Shown here: piece by piece, positions 15,492 through 24,481 of the stretch
How positions within the stretch are numbered: position 1 is the stretch's first letter
How the letters are laid out: every line of letters begins with the position of its first letter
Assembly (NCBI RefSeq): GCF_001422735.1
Contig: NZ_LMLZ01000001.1
Coordinates: 181,229-245,228 of the forward strand
From: Acidovorax sp. Leaf78
Lineage (GTDB): Bacteria > Pseudomonadota > Gammaproteobacteria > Burkholderiales > Burkholderiaceae_C
Length of the DNA: 64,000 nt
Reading direction: 5' to 3'
Position numbers and translations under genes: made by a program
The notes under the pieces: generated by a model
What the model was told of the DNA's origin: nothing
Databases searched by the model: none
The model's input: only the letters and a program-made list of their open reading frames with translations

Positions 15492-16523
15492 TTACTTCTT
15501 CGGCAGGATGTTCAGGTCGGCGGTGCTAGGGAGGAAGCTCGCGTTCCACACGTCGTCGGCGTTCACCCGGGTCTTGGTGTTGAACGCATCGGACACTTGC
15601 GACGCCATCAGCGACAGGCGGCCGGGCACGGCCTTGCCGAAGCCTTCGGCGCGTGCGTCGGGGCTGTTGATGACGGTGTCGATGGCCAGTTGCAGGCGGC
15701 GGGTTTCGAGCGGCACGTTCACGATGCCGTCACGTGCCTTCACGTGCTCGATGGAAGCGGCCGGGTTGGCGATGACTTCCTTGGCGCCCTTTGTGAAGGC
15801 GGCCAGGAAGGCCTTGATCGCGGCCGGGTTCTCCTTGATGAGCTTCGGCGACGCGATGATCACGTTGCCGTACAGCTTCACGCCGAAGTCGGCATAGGGC
15901 AGCACCACCACGTCGGCGGCCTTGGCGCCGCGGGCTTCCAGGTTGAGCAGCGAGGTGAAGGTGAAGCCGGTGATGGCGTCCACGTCGCCGCGCACCAGCA
16001 TGGTCTCGCGCAGCGGCGGGTCCATGGCGGTCCACTGCACGCTGCCCACGCCGTTGGCCTTCTGGAAGATCGGGAACGCGCGGCGGCCAGCGTCGAACAC
16101 CGGGGCGCCCAGTTTCTTGCCAGCCAGGTCGGCCGGCTTGGTGATGCCGCTCTTCTTGAGCGCCATGACCGACGCGGGCGTGTTGTTGTAGACCATCATC
16201 ACCGCCACGGGCTTGTTCTGCGCGTCGGGGTTGTTGGCGTGGAACTCCATCACGGCGGCCAGGTCGGCAAAGCCCATGTCATAGGTGCCCGACGCCACGC
16301 GCTGTACGGCACCGCCCGAACCGTTGCCGGCGTCCACCGTCACGTCCAGGCCGGCTGCCTTGAAATAGCCCTTGGCCACCGGCTGCAGGAAGAGGGCGGC
16401 AGGGCCCTCGAAGCGCCAGTCGAGCTGGAACTTGATCGGGGTGGTGGCCTGCGCGTGGGCGGTGGAGAAAGCGCCGGCGGTGGCCAGCAGCAGGGCGGCT
16501 TGCAGGAGGGTGCGTTTGTTCAT
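15492..16523 (-). CDS. ABC transporter substrate-binding protein, NMT1/THI5 type
   Basis: A 343-residue periplasmic protein with a signal peptide (MNKRTLLQAALLLATAGAFS, cleavage near AHAQ) and IKFQLDWRFEGPAALFLQPVAKGYF, the NMT1-like start. It is similar in layout to the protein at 6253-7281 (VASGTYDMGFADLAAVMEFH against VASGAYDIGLGDICSLAEFH). With the ATPase and permease downstream it makes the only complete NMT1-type transporter in the window. The ATG at 16523 is preceded by AGGA. Confidence 0.88.
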   Translation of the reverse strand: MNKRTLLQAALLLATAGAFSTAHAQATTPIKFQLDWRFEGPAALFLQPVAKGYFKAAGLDVTVDAGNGSGGAVQRVASGTYDMGFADLAAVMEFHANNPDAQNKPVAVMMVYNNTPASVMALKKSGITKPADLAGKKLGAPVFDAGRRAFPIFQKANGVGSVQWTAMDPPLRETMLVRGDVDAITGFTFTSLLNLEARGAKAADVVVLPYADFGVKLYGNVIIASPKLIKENPAAIKAFLAAFTKGAKEVIANPAASIEHVKARDGIVNVPLETRRLQLAIDTVINSPDARAEGFGKAVPGRLSLMASQVSDAFNTKTRVNADDVWNASFLPSTADLNILPKK

Positions 16524-16886
16524 GGGAAGGTGTCCTGTCAGAAGTCGTCGAAGGGAAGGCATGCGGGGCCGGCGCCGCAGGCGGGGCCGGGCCTTGCCGC
16601 ATACCATGCTGTCCCAGTCAGCAAAAACGATGCCTGCTTTCACCGGGGCGGGGTAGAAGAGCGGACTATTGTTCGCCAATTTGGTGCACGCGGCTCTAGA
16701 GGCTTTCCCGAAATGGTGCATGGCCGGTGCCGGCCGCTGGCTGTTGCTGGCTGCCGCGGGTGCACCGCGCCGGGGCACGGCACCGTGTGCGGCACGGCAC
16801 ATTGGGGCAAACGCGCAGGCAGCCGGTGCGCGCCGGTGGTACAACAAAAGTCCTCATCACCAGCACAGTCCTTGGGAGGGCTTTTC

Positions 16887-17705
16887 ATGGCGGACATCCA
16901 GGCATTCTTCGAAAACGTGCAACTACCCACCATCCCAGATGTGGCGCGCGAGCTCATCGCCACCATGAAGGACGATGACATCCCCTTTGAAAAAGTGCGC
17001 GGCGCCATCTCCAAGGACCCGGCGCTCACCGCCAAGCTGATCCGCCTGGCCAACAGTGCCCGCTTCGGCCTGCCGCGCCAGGTGGCCTCGCTGGACGACG
17101 CCATCACCATGGTCGGCCTGAACCAGGTGCGCACGCTGGCGCTGGCTTCGTGCATGTCTGGGGTGTTCAAGGACGCGCCGGGCGTGGACGCCGAGGCCTT
17201 CTGGAAGGAGAGCATGGCGATTGCGGGCTATTCGCAGTGGCTGGCGCGCACGCTGGGCTCCAACGTGCAGGAGTCGTGGCTGGCGGGCTTTCTGGTGCGG
17301 CTGGGCGAACTGATCATTGCGCAGAAGGCGCCCGAGCAGATCCCGGCCATCGAGCAGCTGCCCCACCACGCTGGCGGCCGCTGGCAGCGCGAGCGCACGC
17401 TGCTCGGCTTTACCGAGGCGCAGGTCACGGCCGAACTGGCCCGGCGCTGGCGCTTTCCGGACACCATCGTGCAGGCGCTGGAGACGGCCGAGGACCCCGT
17501 CGCCACCACCCCGTTCTGCCGGCTGGGCGGCATCCTGCACGTGGCCACGCTGCTGGCCGAGATCGGGCTGGAAGAGCCCATGTCGCCCGCCGACACCATC
17601 GCCAGCCTGCCTGCCGAGATCAAGCAGGCGCTGCAGCTGGATTCGGCCTGGCTGGCAGAGCACCTGCCACCGGTGGCGGACTATGTGGATGTGTCTGTGC
17701 GCTAG
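16887..17705 (+). CDS. HDOD-domain protein
   Basis: A 272-residue cytosolic protein made of one HDOD domain, seen in LPTIPDVARELIATMKDDDI (residues 11-30), DPALTAKLIRLANSARFG and LDDAITMVGLNQVRTLAL. HDOD is a degenerate HD fold used in signalling and stress control, often without hydrolase activity. GGGAGGG stands just ahead of the ATG at 16887. It is a single-gene unit followed by repeats and a strong terminator. Confidence 0.88.
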   Translation: MADIQAFFENVQLPTIPDVARELIATMKDDDIPFEKVRGAISKDPALTAKLIRLANSARFGLPRQVASLDDAITMVGLNQVRTLALASCMSGVFKDAPGVDAEAFWKESMAIAGYSQWLARTLGSNVQESWLAGFLVRLGELIIAQKAPEQIPAIEQLPHHAGGRWQRERTLLGFTEAQVTAELARRWRFPDTIVQALETAEDPVATTPFCRLGGILHVATLLAEIGLEEPMSPADTIASLPAEIKQALQLDSAWLAEHLPPVADYVDVSVR

Positions 17706-17711
17706 AGGCTG

Positions 17712-17945
17712 AGAGCACCCCCTGAGTCGCTTCGCGCCTCGGTGCCACCGCCAGAGGCGGTGGCTCTTCGGGCACGTCCAAGCCTGCGCAGGCAGGCTTG
17801 GAGCCGCGGCCCTCAGCCCCTCTCTCTCCTCGCTCCGCGCGTCGGGAGGGGGATGCCCCCGGTGCACGCAAGCGAAGCGCCGCCTCCGCGCCTAGGCGGC
17901 CCTTGCACGGGGGCCCTGGCTGGGGCCGCGCCAGTTTTGTGCGAT
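17712..17945. repeat. Dispersed CACCCCCTGAG-type repeat block
   Basis: After the HDOD stop, GCACCCCCTGAGTCGCTTCG begins a 230-bp GC-rich block with several internal inverted repeats, ending in GCGGCCCTTGCACGGG...GGGCCGCGCCAGTTTT. It shares both ends with the element at 9012-9130 but has extra sequence in the middle. No gene is supported within 17706-18026. Confidence 0.7.
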
Positions 17946-17976
17946 GTGGGTGGCGCGCAGTGCTATGAATGACTGA

Positions 17977-18010
17977 AACGACAAAGGGGGCCGAAGCCCC
18001 CTTTGTCGTT
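17977..18010. terminator. Bidirectional rho-independent-type terminator
   Basis: A 15-bp perfect stem, AACGACAAAGGGGGC paired with GCCCCCTTTGTCGTT around a CGAA loop. It stands between the convergent HDOD gene and maeB and can serve both. Confidence 0.85.
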
Positions 18011-18026
18011 GGTGCGCTGCTGGCAG

Positions 18027-20333
18027 TCAGCTCTTGCGCGATGCCGCGCTGGCCACCGCCAGGGCCGTCATGTTGAACACCCGGCGCACCGTGGCCGCGG
18101 GGGTCAGGATGTAGGCGGTGGCGGCGCCGCCCATCAGGATGGGGCCCACCGTCACGCCGCCGCTGGTCGTGGTCTTGAGCACGTTGTACAGGATGTTGGC
18201 GGCATCCAGGTTGGGGCAGATCAGCAGGTTGGCCGAGTCGCTGAGCGTGGATTCCGCCATGTACACGTTGCGGATGTTCGGGTCCAGCGCGGCGTCGCCG
18301 TGCAGTTCGCCGTCGCACTCGATCTCGGGGTGGGCCGCCACGAACAGGTCGCGGGCTTCGCGCATCTTGCGGGCCGAGGGGCGCTTGGACGAGCCGTAGC
18401 TCGAATGCGACAGGAACGCCACCTTGGCGGGCAGGCCGAAGTGCTGCACCTCCTGCACCGACATCCAGGCGATGTCCGCCAGCTGCTGGGCCGTGGGGTT
18501 CTCGTTCACATAGGTATCGGCGATGAACAGCGTGCCGCGGTCGGTCATCAGCGCGTTCAGCGCCGCGTAGTCGTTCACGCCTGCCTGGCGGCCCAGGATG
18601 CTGTGGATGCGCTCCAGGTGCGTCTCATACGTGCCCACCAGGCCGCAGATCATCGCGTCGGCATCGCCCAGCGACACCATCAGCGAGGCGATGATGGTGT
18701 TGGAGCGGCGCACCGCAGCCTTGGCCACCTCGGGCGTCGCACCGTTGCGCTGGTTGAGCTGGTGGTAGTGCTCCCAGTACTGGCGAAAGCGCGGGTCATC
18801 CTCGGGGTTGCAGACCTCGACGTCCTTGCCCAGCCGCATGCGCAGGCCGGCTTTCTCGATGCGCGCCGCAATGACGGCAGGGCGGCCGATGAGGATGGGG
18901 TGGGCGATCTTGTCGTCGATGGCCATTTGCGCGGCGCGCAGTGCGCGCTCGTCTTCACCGTCGGCGTAGGCCACGCGCTTTTGGCCCTCAGGCAGGGCCT
19001 TGGCCGCCGTGATCACGGGGCGCATCAGCATGCCGGTTTGATACACGAAGCGCGACAGGGCTTCCTTGTACGCTTCCATGTCTTCGATGGGGCGCGTGGC
19101 CACGCCGGACTCTGCAGCGGCCTTGGCCACGGCCGGCGCGATCTTGAGGATCAGGCGCGAGTCGAACGGCGTGGGGATCAGGTAGTCGGGGCCGAAGGTG
19201 AGTTCCTTGCCCGCATAGGCGCTGGCCACTTCCTCGCTGATGTCGGCCTTGGCCAGGTCGGCGATCTGGCGCACGCAGGCGAGCTTCATCGCCTCGGTGA
19301 TCTTGGTCGCGCCGCAGTCCAGCGCGCCGCGGAAGATGTACGGGAAGCACAGGACGTTGTTGACCTGGTTCGGGTAGTCCGAGCGGCCCGTGGCGATGAT
19401 GCAGTCCGGGCGGATGGCCTTGGCCAGTTCGGGGCGGATCTCCGGCTCGGGGTTGGCCAGCGCCAGGATGATGGGCTTGGGAGCCATGGTCTTGACCATC
19501 TCGGCCGTGAGCACGCCGGGTGCCGAGCAGCCCAGGAACACGTCGGCGCCGTCGACCACGTCGGCCAGCGTGCGGGCCTCGGTCTTTTGCGCATAGCGCT
19601 GCTTGGAGGCGTCGAGCCCGCCGGGGCGGCCATCCCAGATCACGCCCTTGGAGTCCACCATGAAGATGTGCTCGCGCTTGACGCCCAGGCCCACCATCAC
19701 GTCCACGCAGGCAATGGCTGCGGCGCCAGCGCCGGACACGGCGATTTTGACCGCGCCGATCTCCTTGCCCACCAGCTCCAGGCCGTTGAGCAGCGCAGCG
19801 CTGGAGATGATGGCCGTGCCGTGCTGGTCGTCATGGAACACCGGGATGTTCATGCGCGCACTGAGCTGCTGCTCGATGTAGAAGCACTCGGGCGCCTTGA
19901 TGTCTTCCAGGTTGATGCCGCCCAGCGTGGGCTCCATCGCCGCGATGATCTCGACCAGCTTGTCCGGGTCGCGCTCGGCCAGCTCGATGTCGAACACGTC
20001 CACGCCGGCGAACTTCTTGAACAGGCAGCCCTTGCCTTCCATCACCGGCTTGCCGGCCAGCGGGCCGATGTCGCCCAGGCCCAGCACGGCCGTGCCGTTG
20101 GTGATCACACCCACCAGGTTCCCGCGCGAGGTGTAGTCGAACGCCTTGGACGGGTCGGCCTGGATATCCAGACACGGGTAGGCCACGCCGGGCGAATACG
20201 CCAGCGACAGGTCGCGCTGGTTGGACAGGGGCTTGGTGGGGGTCACCGCAATCTTGCCCCGGGTGGGGTTGCGGTGGTATTCACGCGCGGCGTCGCGCAG
20301 CGCCTCTTCGGCGGCGGAAAGTTTCTGGGTCAT
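18027..20333 (-). CDS. maeB: NADP-dependent malic enzyme with phosphotransacetylase-like domain
   Basis: A 768-residue two-part protein. Residues 1 to about 430 are malic enzyme ([24 protein letters not shown], and [13 protein letters not shown] for the nucleotide). Residues from about 440 on form the C-terminal phosphate acetyltransferase-like domain typical of MaeB, which usually senses acetyl-CoA instead of catalysing. It converts malate plus NADP to pyruvate, CO2 and NADPH. The start [13 protein letters not shown] at 20333 is the usual MaeB N-terminus; an upstream in-frame ATG (20423) adds unrelated sequence. Confidence 0.95.
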   Translation of the reverse strand: MTQKLSAAEEALRDAAREYHRNPTRGKIAVTPTKPLSNQRDLSLAYSPGVAYPCLDIQADPSKAFDYTSRGNLVGVITNGTAVLGLGDIGPLAGKPVMEGKGCLFKKFAGVDVFDIELAERDPDKLVEIIAAMEPTLGGINLEDIKAPECFYIEQQLSARMNIPVFHDDQHGTAIISSAALLNGLELVGKEIGAVKIAVSGAGAAAIACVDVMVGLGVKREHIFMVDSKGVIWDGRPGGLDASKQRYAQKTEARTLADVVDGADVFLGCSAPGVLTAEMVKTMAPKPIILALANPEPEIRPELAKAIRPDCIIATGRSDYPNQVNNVLCFPYIFRGALDCGATKITEAMKLACVRQIADLAKADISEEVASAYAGKELTFGPDYLIPTPFDSRLILKIAPAVAKAAAESGVATRPIEDMEAYKEALSRFVYQTGMLMRPVITAAKALPEGQKRVAYADGEDERALRAAQMAIDDKIAHPILIGRPAVIAARIEKAGLRMRLGKDVEVCNPEDDPRFRQYWEHYHQLNQRNGATPEVAKAAVRRSNTIIASLMVSLGDADAMICGLVGTYETHLERIHSILGRQAGVNDYAALNALMTDRGTLFIADTYVNENPTAQQLADIAWMSVQEVQHFGLPAKVAFLSHSSYGSSKRPSARKMREARDLFVAAHPEIECDGELHGDAALDPNIRNVYMAESTLSDSANLLICPNLDAANILYNVLKTTTSGGVTVGPILMGGAATAYILTPAATVRRVFNMTALAVASAASRKS

Positions 20334-20429
20334 ACGGAAATCCTGGAAGTCTTCGGCGGAATGCAAAACAAGGGTACCCGATGGCACGGGTGGCTGGCAT
20401 GGCGGTTTATGCGTATGCAGCATGAAGCC

Positions 20430-20461
20430 AAAACCCCCTGGCAGCCCGGCTGCAAGGGGGT
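20430..20461 (-). terminator. Rho-independent terminator of the NCS2 permease gene
   Basis: On the minus strand ACCCCCT pairs with AGGGGGT around a smaller GCAGC/GCTGC stem, followed by TTTT. It sits 48 bp after the permease stop. Confidence 0.8.
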
Positions 20462-20508
20462 CATCACGGTGCGGGCGGCAGCGCTTTCTGGCAGCGGGCG
20501 GCGGGACG

Positions 20509-21996
20509 CTAGTGGGCGTCGGCCTGGCGTGCGGCGTTCACAGCGGCGGAGGTGTCGCGGCTGGCGCCATTGAAGAAAACGTTCAGGGCCACGGCCGTGA
20601 TCGAGGCCAGCAGGATACCGGATTCGATCAGCGGGTGGATCGCATGCGGCATCCACTGGCGAAAGCTCGGCGCGATCAGCGGGATCATGCCCACGCCGAT
20701 GGACACGGCCACGATCATCGCGTTGAAACGGTTGTGCTTGAAGTCCACCCCGCCCAGAATGCGGATGCCCGTGGCCGCCACCATGCCGAACATCACCAGG
20801 CCCGCGCCGCCCAGCACCATGGTGGGCAGCGATTCGACCAGCGCCGCCATCTTGGGCAGCACGCCCAGCACGATCAGGATCACGCCGCCCGCCACGCAGA
20901 CGAAGCGGCTCTTGACGCCGGTCACGGCCACCAGGCCCACGTTCTGCGAGAAGCTGGTGTACGGAAAGGTGTTGAAGATGCCGCCCAGCAGCGTGCCCAG
21001 GCCGTCGGTGCGCAGGCCGCGCGTGAGGTCGGCCTGCTCGATCTTGCGGTCCGTCATCTCGCCCAGCGCGAGGAACATGCCGGTCGACTCGATCATCACC
21101 ACGATCATCACGAGCGTCATGGTCAGGATCAATATGGGGTCGAACACCGGCCCTGCGATCTCGAACGGCAGCACGAAGTCGAACCACTGCGCCTTGGCCA
21201 CCTTCTCGAACGACATCAGGCCCATGGCCACCGCGATCACGGCGCCGATCACGATGCCCAGCAGCACCGAGATGTTGGCGATGAAGCCGCGTGCGAACTT
21301 GGCGATGAGCAAAATGGACACCAGCACCACCGCCGAGATGCCCACGCCCGTGAGGTCCGCGTAGCGGGGGTTGGGCACCGTGGGCACCACCGCAAAGCCC
21401 TTGGGCACCGGCGGCAGCGACGAGCCCGGCGCGCCCGCGGCGGACTGCATCTCGGTGAGCCACTTCAGGTGCTCGGGGTTCACCACGCTGGGCGCGGTGG
21501 GCCCCACGGGGTTGCCGAAGATCCAGTTGATGCCCACCCGCATCAGGCTGATGCCGATGACCGCGATGATGGTGCCGGTGACCACCGGCGGAAAGAACCG
21601 CAGCATGCGGCTGACCAGTGGCGCGATCAGGATGGACACCACCCCCGCGCCGATCACCGAGCCGAAGATCAGCCCCGCCCCCGCCGTACCGCTGGTGCTC
21701 TGCGCCATGGACACCATGGGCGCCACCGAGGCGAAGGTCACGCCCATCATCACCGGCAGGCGGATGCCGAACCATTGCGTGGCGCCCAGCGCCTGGATCA
21801 GCGTGACCAGCCCGCACACGAAGAGGTCGGCCGAGATCAGCTTGGCCACCTGGTCGGGCGTGAGGTTGAGCGCGCGCCCGACGATGAGCGGCACGGCCAC
21901 CGCGCCGGCATACATCACCAGCACATGCTGCAACCCCAGCGCGGTCAGGCGCCCCAGGGGCAGGTGTTCGTCCACGGGGTGCACAGACGGTTGCAT
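20509..21996 (-). CDS. NCS2-family xanthine/uracil permease
   Basis: A 495-residue inner-membrane transporter with about 14 predicted membrane segments. NCS2 signatures include the start LGLQHVLVMYAGAVAVPLIV (residues 20-39), the QxVG-type motif SQNVGLVAVTGVKSRFVCV, and GLVMFGMVAATGIRILGGVDF. It probably takes up xanthine, urate or another purine with protons, which fits the purine-degrading genes further right. AAGGAG stands 7 nt before the ATG at 21996, and a GTGTATACAC palindrome lies 90 bp upstream. Confidence 0.9.
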   Translation of the reverse strand: MQPSVHPVDEHLPLGRLTALGLQHVLVMYAGAVAVPLIVGRALNLTPDQVAKLISADLFVCGLVTLIQALGATQWFGIRLPVMMGVTFASVAPMVSMAQSTSGTAGAGLIFGSVIGAGVVSILIAPLVSRMLRFFPPVVTGTIIAVIGISLMRVGINWIFGNPVGPTAPSVVNPEHLKWLTEMQSAAGAPGSSLPPVPKGFAVVPTVPNPRYADLTGVGISAVVLVSILLIAKFARGFIANISVLLGIVIGAVIAVAMGLMSFEKVAKAQWFDFVLPFEIAGPVFDPILILTMTLVMIVVMIESTGMFLALGEMTDRKIEQADLTRGLRTDGLGTLLGGIFNTFPYTSFSQNVGLVAVTGVKSRFVCVAGGVILIVLGVLPKMAALVESLPTMVLGGAGLVMFGMVAATGIRILGGVDFKHNRFNAMIVAVSIGVGMIPLIAPSFRQWMPHAIHPLIESGILLASITAVALNVFFNGASRDTSAAVNAARQADAH

Positions 21997-22085
21997 GGGA
22001 AATCTCCTTGAGGTGGGGCGCGGTGTGGGGATCTGCGTGCATGTGCGTGGCACCCATCTTTGGTGCACAACGATCCATACAAAAA

Positions 22086-22095
22086 GTGTATACAC
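22086..22095. promoter_or_regulatory. GTGTATACAC operator upstream of the NCS2 permease
   Basis: A perfect 10-bp palindrome with flanks AAAA and ATTG. The same core occurs at four other catabolic promoters in the window (26035, 31120, 45052, 51554). It fits the TnGTnnnACnA-like pattern of FCD-type GntR regulators. Confidence 0.65.
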
Positions 22096-22314
22096 ATTGC
22101 CGGATCCGTTGGCTACGGTAAACCCTAGGTGCGGGCGCCCGACCGGGGCCGGTGCGCAGGCAAAAGGCCGCGGCGAGGCAGGGGTTTCGGGTGGTGGCGG
22201 CAGGCGCTTTTTTACAATCGCAGCTCGCCGCTGCGCCGTGACTGCGCCACCGCTGTGGCGTCGCACCTGCTGCGCAGCCGCCGCAGCGACTGCTCCTCCC
22301 CACACGCCCGCTCC

Positions 22315-22851
22315 ATGAACCTGCCCCCGCTCCGAACCTCCCTTGCCGCTGATGCCGCTGATGCCCGTCCACCCGCGGGCGCGCTGGCCCGCTGGCGCCT
22401 GGCGCTGGCCGTGGGCATGGTGGTGGTGGGTGCGGCCTGCATGGACGGCTATCCCCAGCAAGACGCCCCCGCGCTCGACCCGTTCACGATGACGCAGGGC
22501 CAGCGGCTGGCGCACATGAACGTGTTGGGTGGTGAAGCGCACGCCGAGCGCCGCTGGAGCTACGAGCTGTTGCCCGGCTGCGTGCTGCGCATCGACGTGG
22601 ACGGCAAGGCCGGGCCGCGCCCCTCCTTCGATATCCCGCTGCTGGGGGCTGCCGTCACGCTGGCCAACGACCGGGCGGATGCCACCTTCGACGTGAACGT
22701 GGCCACGGCGCTCGCGCACAGGCAGGAAGCCGCCGTGTCGGTGCTGGAAGCGCAGAACTGGGTGCACGCCAGCGGCATGCAGCTGCTGCTGCGTGTGCTG
22801 CAAAAAGGCTGCGTGGATGCGCAGAATGCGCACCACGCGGCGCGGTCCTGA
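22315..22851 (+). CDS. Probable lipoprotein, unknown function
   Basis: A 178-residue protein with a hydrophobic segment (WRLALAVGMVVVGAAC, about residues 28-43) ending in a lipobox-like VGAAC. The mature region is rich in LLPGCVLRIDVDGKAGPRPSFDIP and ends in a short helix with one cysteine. No known family is recognised. The N-terminus before the hydrophobic segment is unusually long for a lipoprotein, so a downstream start (for example a GTG near 22413) is possible. It is divergent from the NCS2 permease. Confidence 0.55.
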   Translation: MNLPPLRTSLAADAADARPPAGALARWRLALAVGMVVVGAACMDGYPQQDAPALDPFTMTQGQRLAHMNVLGGEAHAERRWSYELLPGCVLRIDVDGKAGPRPSFDIPLLGAAVTLANDRADATFDVNVATALAHRQEAAVSVLEAQNWVHASGMQLLLRVLQKGCVDAQNAHHAARS

Positions 22852-22876
22852 CGGGGTTCTCCGGGCCTGAAAAGGC

Positions 22877-23644
22877 TCAGGCCAGCAAGGCCTTGACCAA
22901 ATCCGTCTGGCGGTCGGGCCGCCCGGTGTCGAGCTCCAGGTTGGCTTCAATGCGCCGCAGGTGCTCCATCATGCTGGCCACGGCGGCCTCGGCATCGCCG
23001 GCGCGGCACAGCTGCAGGAAGTCTGCGTGTTCTTCCGACGAGCAGTGCGGGTCGTTGGACGAGTGGTACAGCATGGCTATCAAGGAACTGCGGGCCACCA
23101 GCTCGCGCACCAGCTCGGCCAGCGTGCGGTTGCCCGTGGCTTCGGCCAGCACCACGTGGAAGTCGCCCAGCAGCTTCTCGCGCACGCGGCCGGTGGTGGT
23201 GCTGCCCCGCAGCGCCGCGCGTTCGAAGCGGATGTGCTGCTCCAGCAACTGGTAGTCGGCGTCGCCCGCCGTGGCCACGAACAGGCGCACGACCTCGCTC
23301 TCCAGCACACGCCGCACGGCGAACACTTCGCGCGCGTCCTGCACGCTCGGGCGGCTCACGAAGGCGCCCTTGTCGGGGATGATCTCGATCAACTTGTCCT
23401 TGGACAGCATCACCAGCGCCGCGCGGATCTTGGTGCGGCTCACGGTGTAGACGCGGCCCAGTGCTTCTTCGCGCAGCCAGGTGCCGGGCGGTAGGCGCTT
23501 CTCGACGATGGCGGTGGCCAGGTCCTGCGCAATGCTCTCGGTGGATGCCAGGCGGTCGTCCGCCGGGGCCAGCACGCCCTCCACGGGCTCAGGCGCGGTG
23601 TCGGGAGGGGCGGCGGTGCGGGTGCTGGATCGGGCGCGGGGCAT
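22877..23644 (-). CDS. GntR-family regulator, FCD type
   Basis: A 255-residue regulator. The winged helix-turn-helix spans about residues 35-105 (ATAIVEKRLPPGTWLREEAL, then YTVSRTKIRAALVMLSKDKLI). The FCD ligand domain follows (VRRVLESEVVRLFV, DFHVVLAEATGN, EEHADFLQLCRAGD). The start at 23644 is chosen; an in-frame ATG at 23695 would abut the racemase stop and adds proline-rich sequence. It directly follows the racemase and NCS1 permease genes on the same strand and probably controls them. Confidence 0.85.
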   Translation of the reverse strand: MPRARSSTRTAAPPDTAPEPVEGVLAPADDRLASTESIAQDLATAIVEKRLPPGTWLREEALGRVYTVSRTKIRAALVMLSKDKLIEIIPDKGAFVSRPSVQDAREVFAVRRVLESEVVRLFVATAGDADYQLLEQHIRFERAALRGSTTTGRVREKLLGDFHVVLAEATGNRTLAELVRELVARSSLIAMLYHSSNDPHCSSEEHADFLQLCRAGDAEAAVASMMEHLRRIEANLELDTGRPDRQTDLVKALLA

Positions 23645-23695
23645 GCCCGATTGTGGCCTGGATGGGCGGTGCGGCCCATCCTCGCAGACCCCCAT

Positions 23696-24463
23696 TCAAG
23701 CCGCGCGCGGCAGGCGCACCGCCGTGGCAGGCTGCAGCGCAAAACCCGCCAGCGCGCCCGCCATGGCCTTCGGCAGGGGCCGCGCCAGCTCGCCGTGCTT
23801 GCTGGTGGACAGGCCCAGCAGCACCAGCGATTCGACCATGGACGTGGCGGCTGCCACGCCGTCGATCACCGGCACGCCGAGCGCTTGCGAAATGTGCTCG
23901 CACAGGTCAGCCATGCCCGCGCAGCCCAGCACCAGCGTGTCGCAGCCGTCTTCGGCCAGCGCGCGGCGGCATTCTTCGGTGATGCGCTCGCGCGCGTTCG
24001 AGCCCGGCACTTCAAGTTCCAGCACCGGCAGCTCGCAGGCCCGCACGTTGGCGCAAAAGCGCTGCATGCCGTAGATCTCGGCCAGGTGCCAGGCCTGGCC
24101 CATGGTGCGGGAGAGTGTGGTCACCACCGAGAACTTCGAGCCCACCATGCTGGCCATGTGCATGGCCGCCTCGGCGATGCCCACCACCGGGCCGTGCGCC
24201 AGCTCGCGCGCGGGTTTGAGGCCCGGGTCGCCGAAGCAGGCGATCACATAGCCGTCCATTGCGTCGCGCTCGCCGGCCGCGATCTCCTGCAGCAGGCCGG
24301 GCACGGCCAGTGCCTCGTCGTAGTGGCTCTCGATGGAGGCCGGGCCCATGGCAGGGCTCACCGCCAGCACCTCGGTGCCGGGCCGCGCCACGGCGCGTGC
24401 GCAGGCACCGATCTTCTCGGTCATGCTCCAGGTGGTGTTGGGGTTGATGATCTTGATGCGCAC
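23696..24463 (-). CDS. Asp/Glu/hydantoin racemase family, probable allantoin racemase
   Basis: A 255-residue cofactor-independent racemase. The start MRIKIINPNTTWSMTEKIGA is typical of hydantoin/allantoin racemases (HpxA-like), and the two catalytic cysteines are C76 (VIACFGDPG) and C181 (LVLGCAGM). It would interconvert (S)- and (R)-allantoin so that a stereospecific allantoinase can use both. It lies 18 nt after the NCS1 permease gene and before a GntR gene, making an allantoin uptake-and-racemisation unit. Hydantoin substrates are an alternative. Confidence 0.85.
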   Translation of the reverse strand: MRIKIINPNTTWSMTEKIGACARAVARPGTEVLAVSPAMGPASIESHYDEALAVPGLLQEIAAGERDAMDGYVIACFGDPGLKPARELAHGPVVGIAEAAMHMASMVGSKFSVVTTLSRTMGQAWHLAEIYGMQRFCANVRACELPVLELEVPGSNARERITEECRRALAEDGCDTLVLGCAGMADLCEHISQALGVPVIDGVAAATSMVESLVLLGLSTSKHGELARPLPKAMAGALAGFALQPATAVRLPRAA

Positions 24464-24481
24464 GGATTCGTTCTTTCTTTT

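Noticed and set aside
15438..16886. Plus-strand extension ahead of the HDOD gene
   Set aside because: Antisense to the binding-protein gene; the HDOD start at 16887 has a strong Shine-Dalgarno site and matches the family start.
20509..22950. 813-residue form of the NCS2 permease
   Set aside because: The added N-terminus covers the promoter, the GTGTATACAC site and the divergent lipoprotein gene; the ATG at 21996 has AAGGAG at good spacing.
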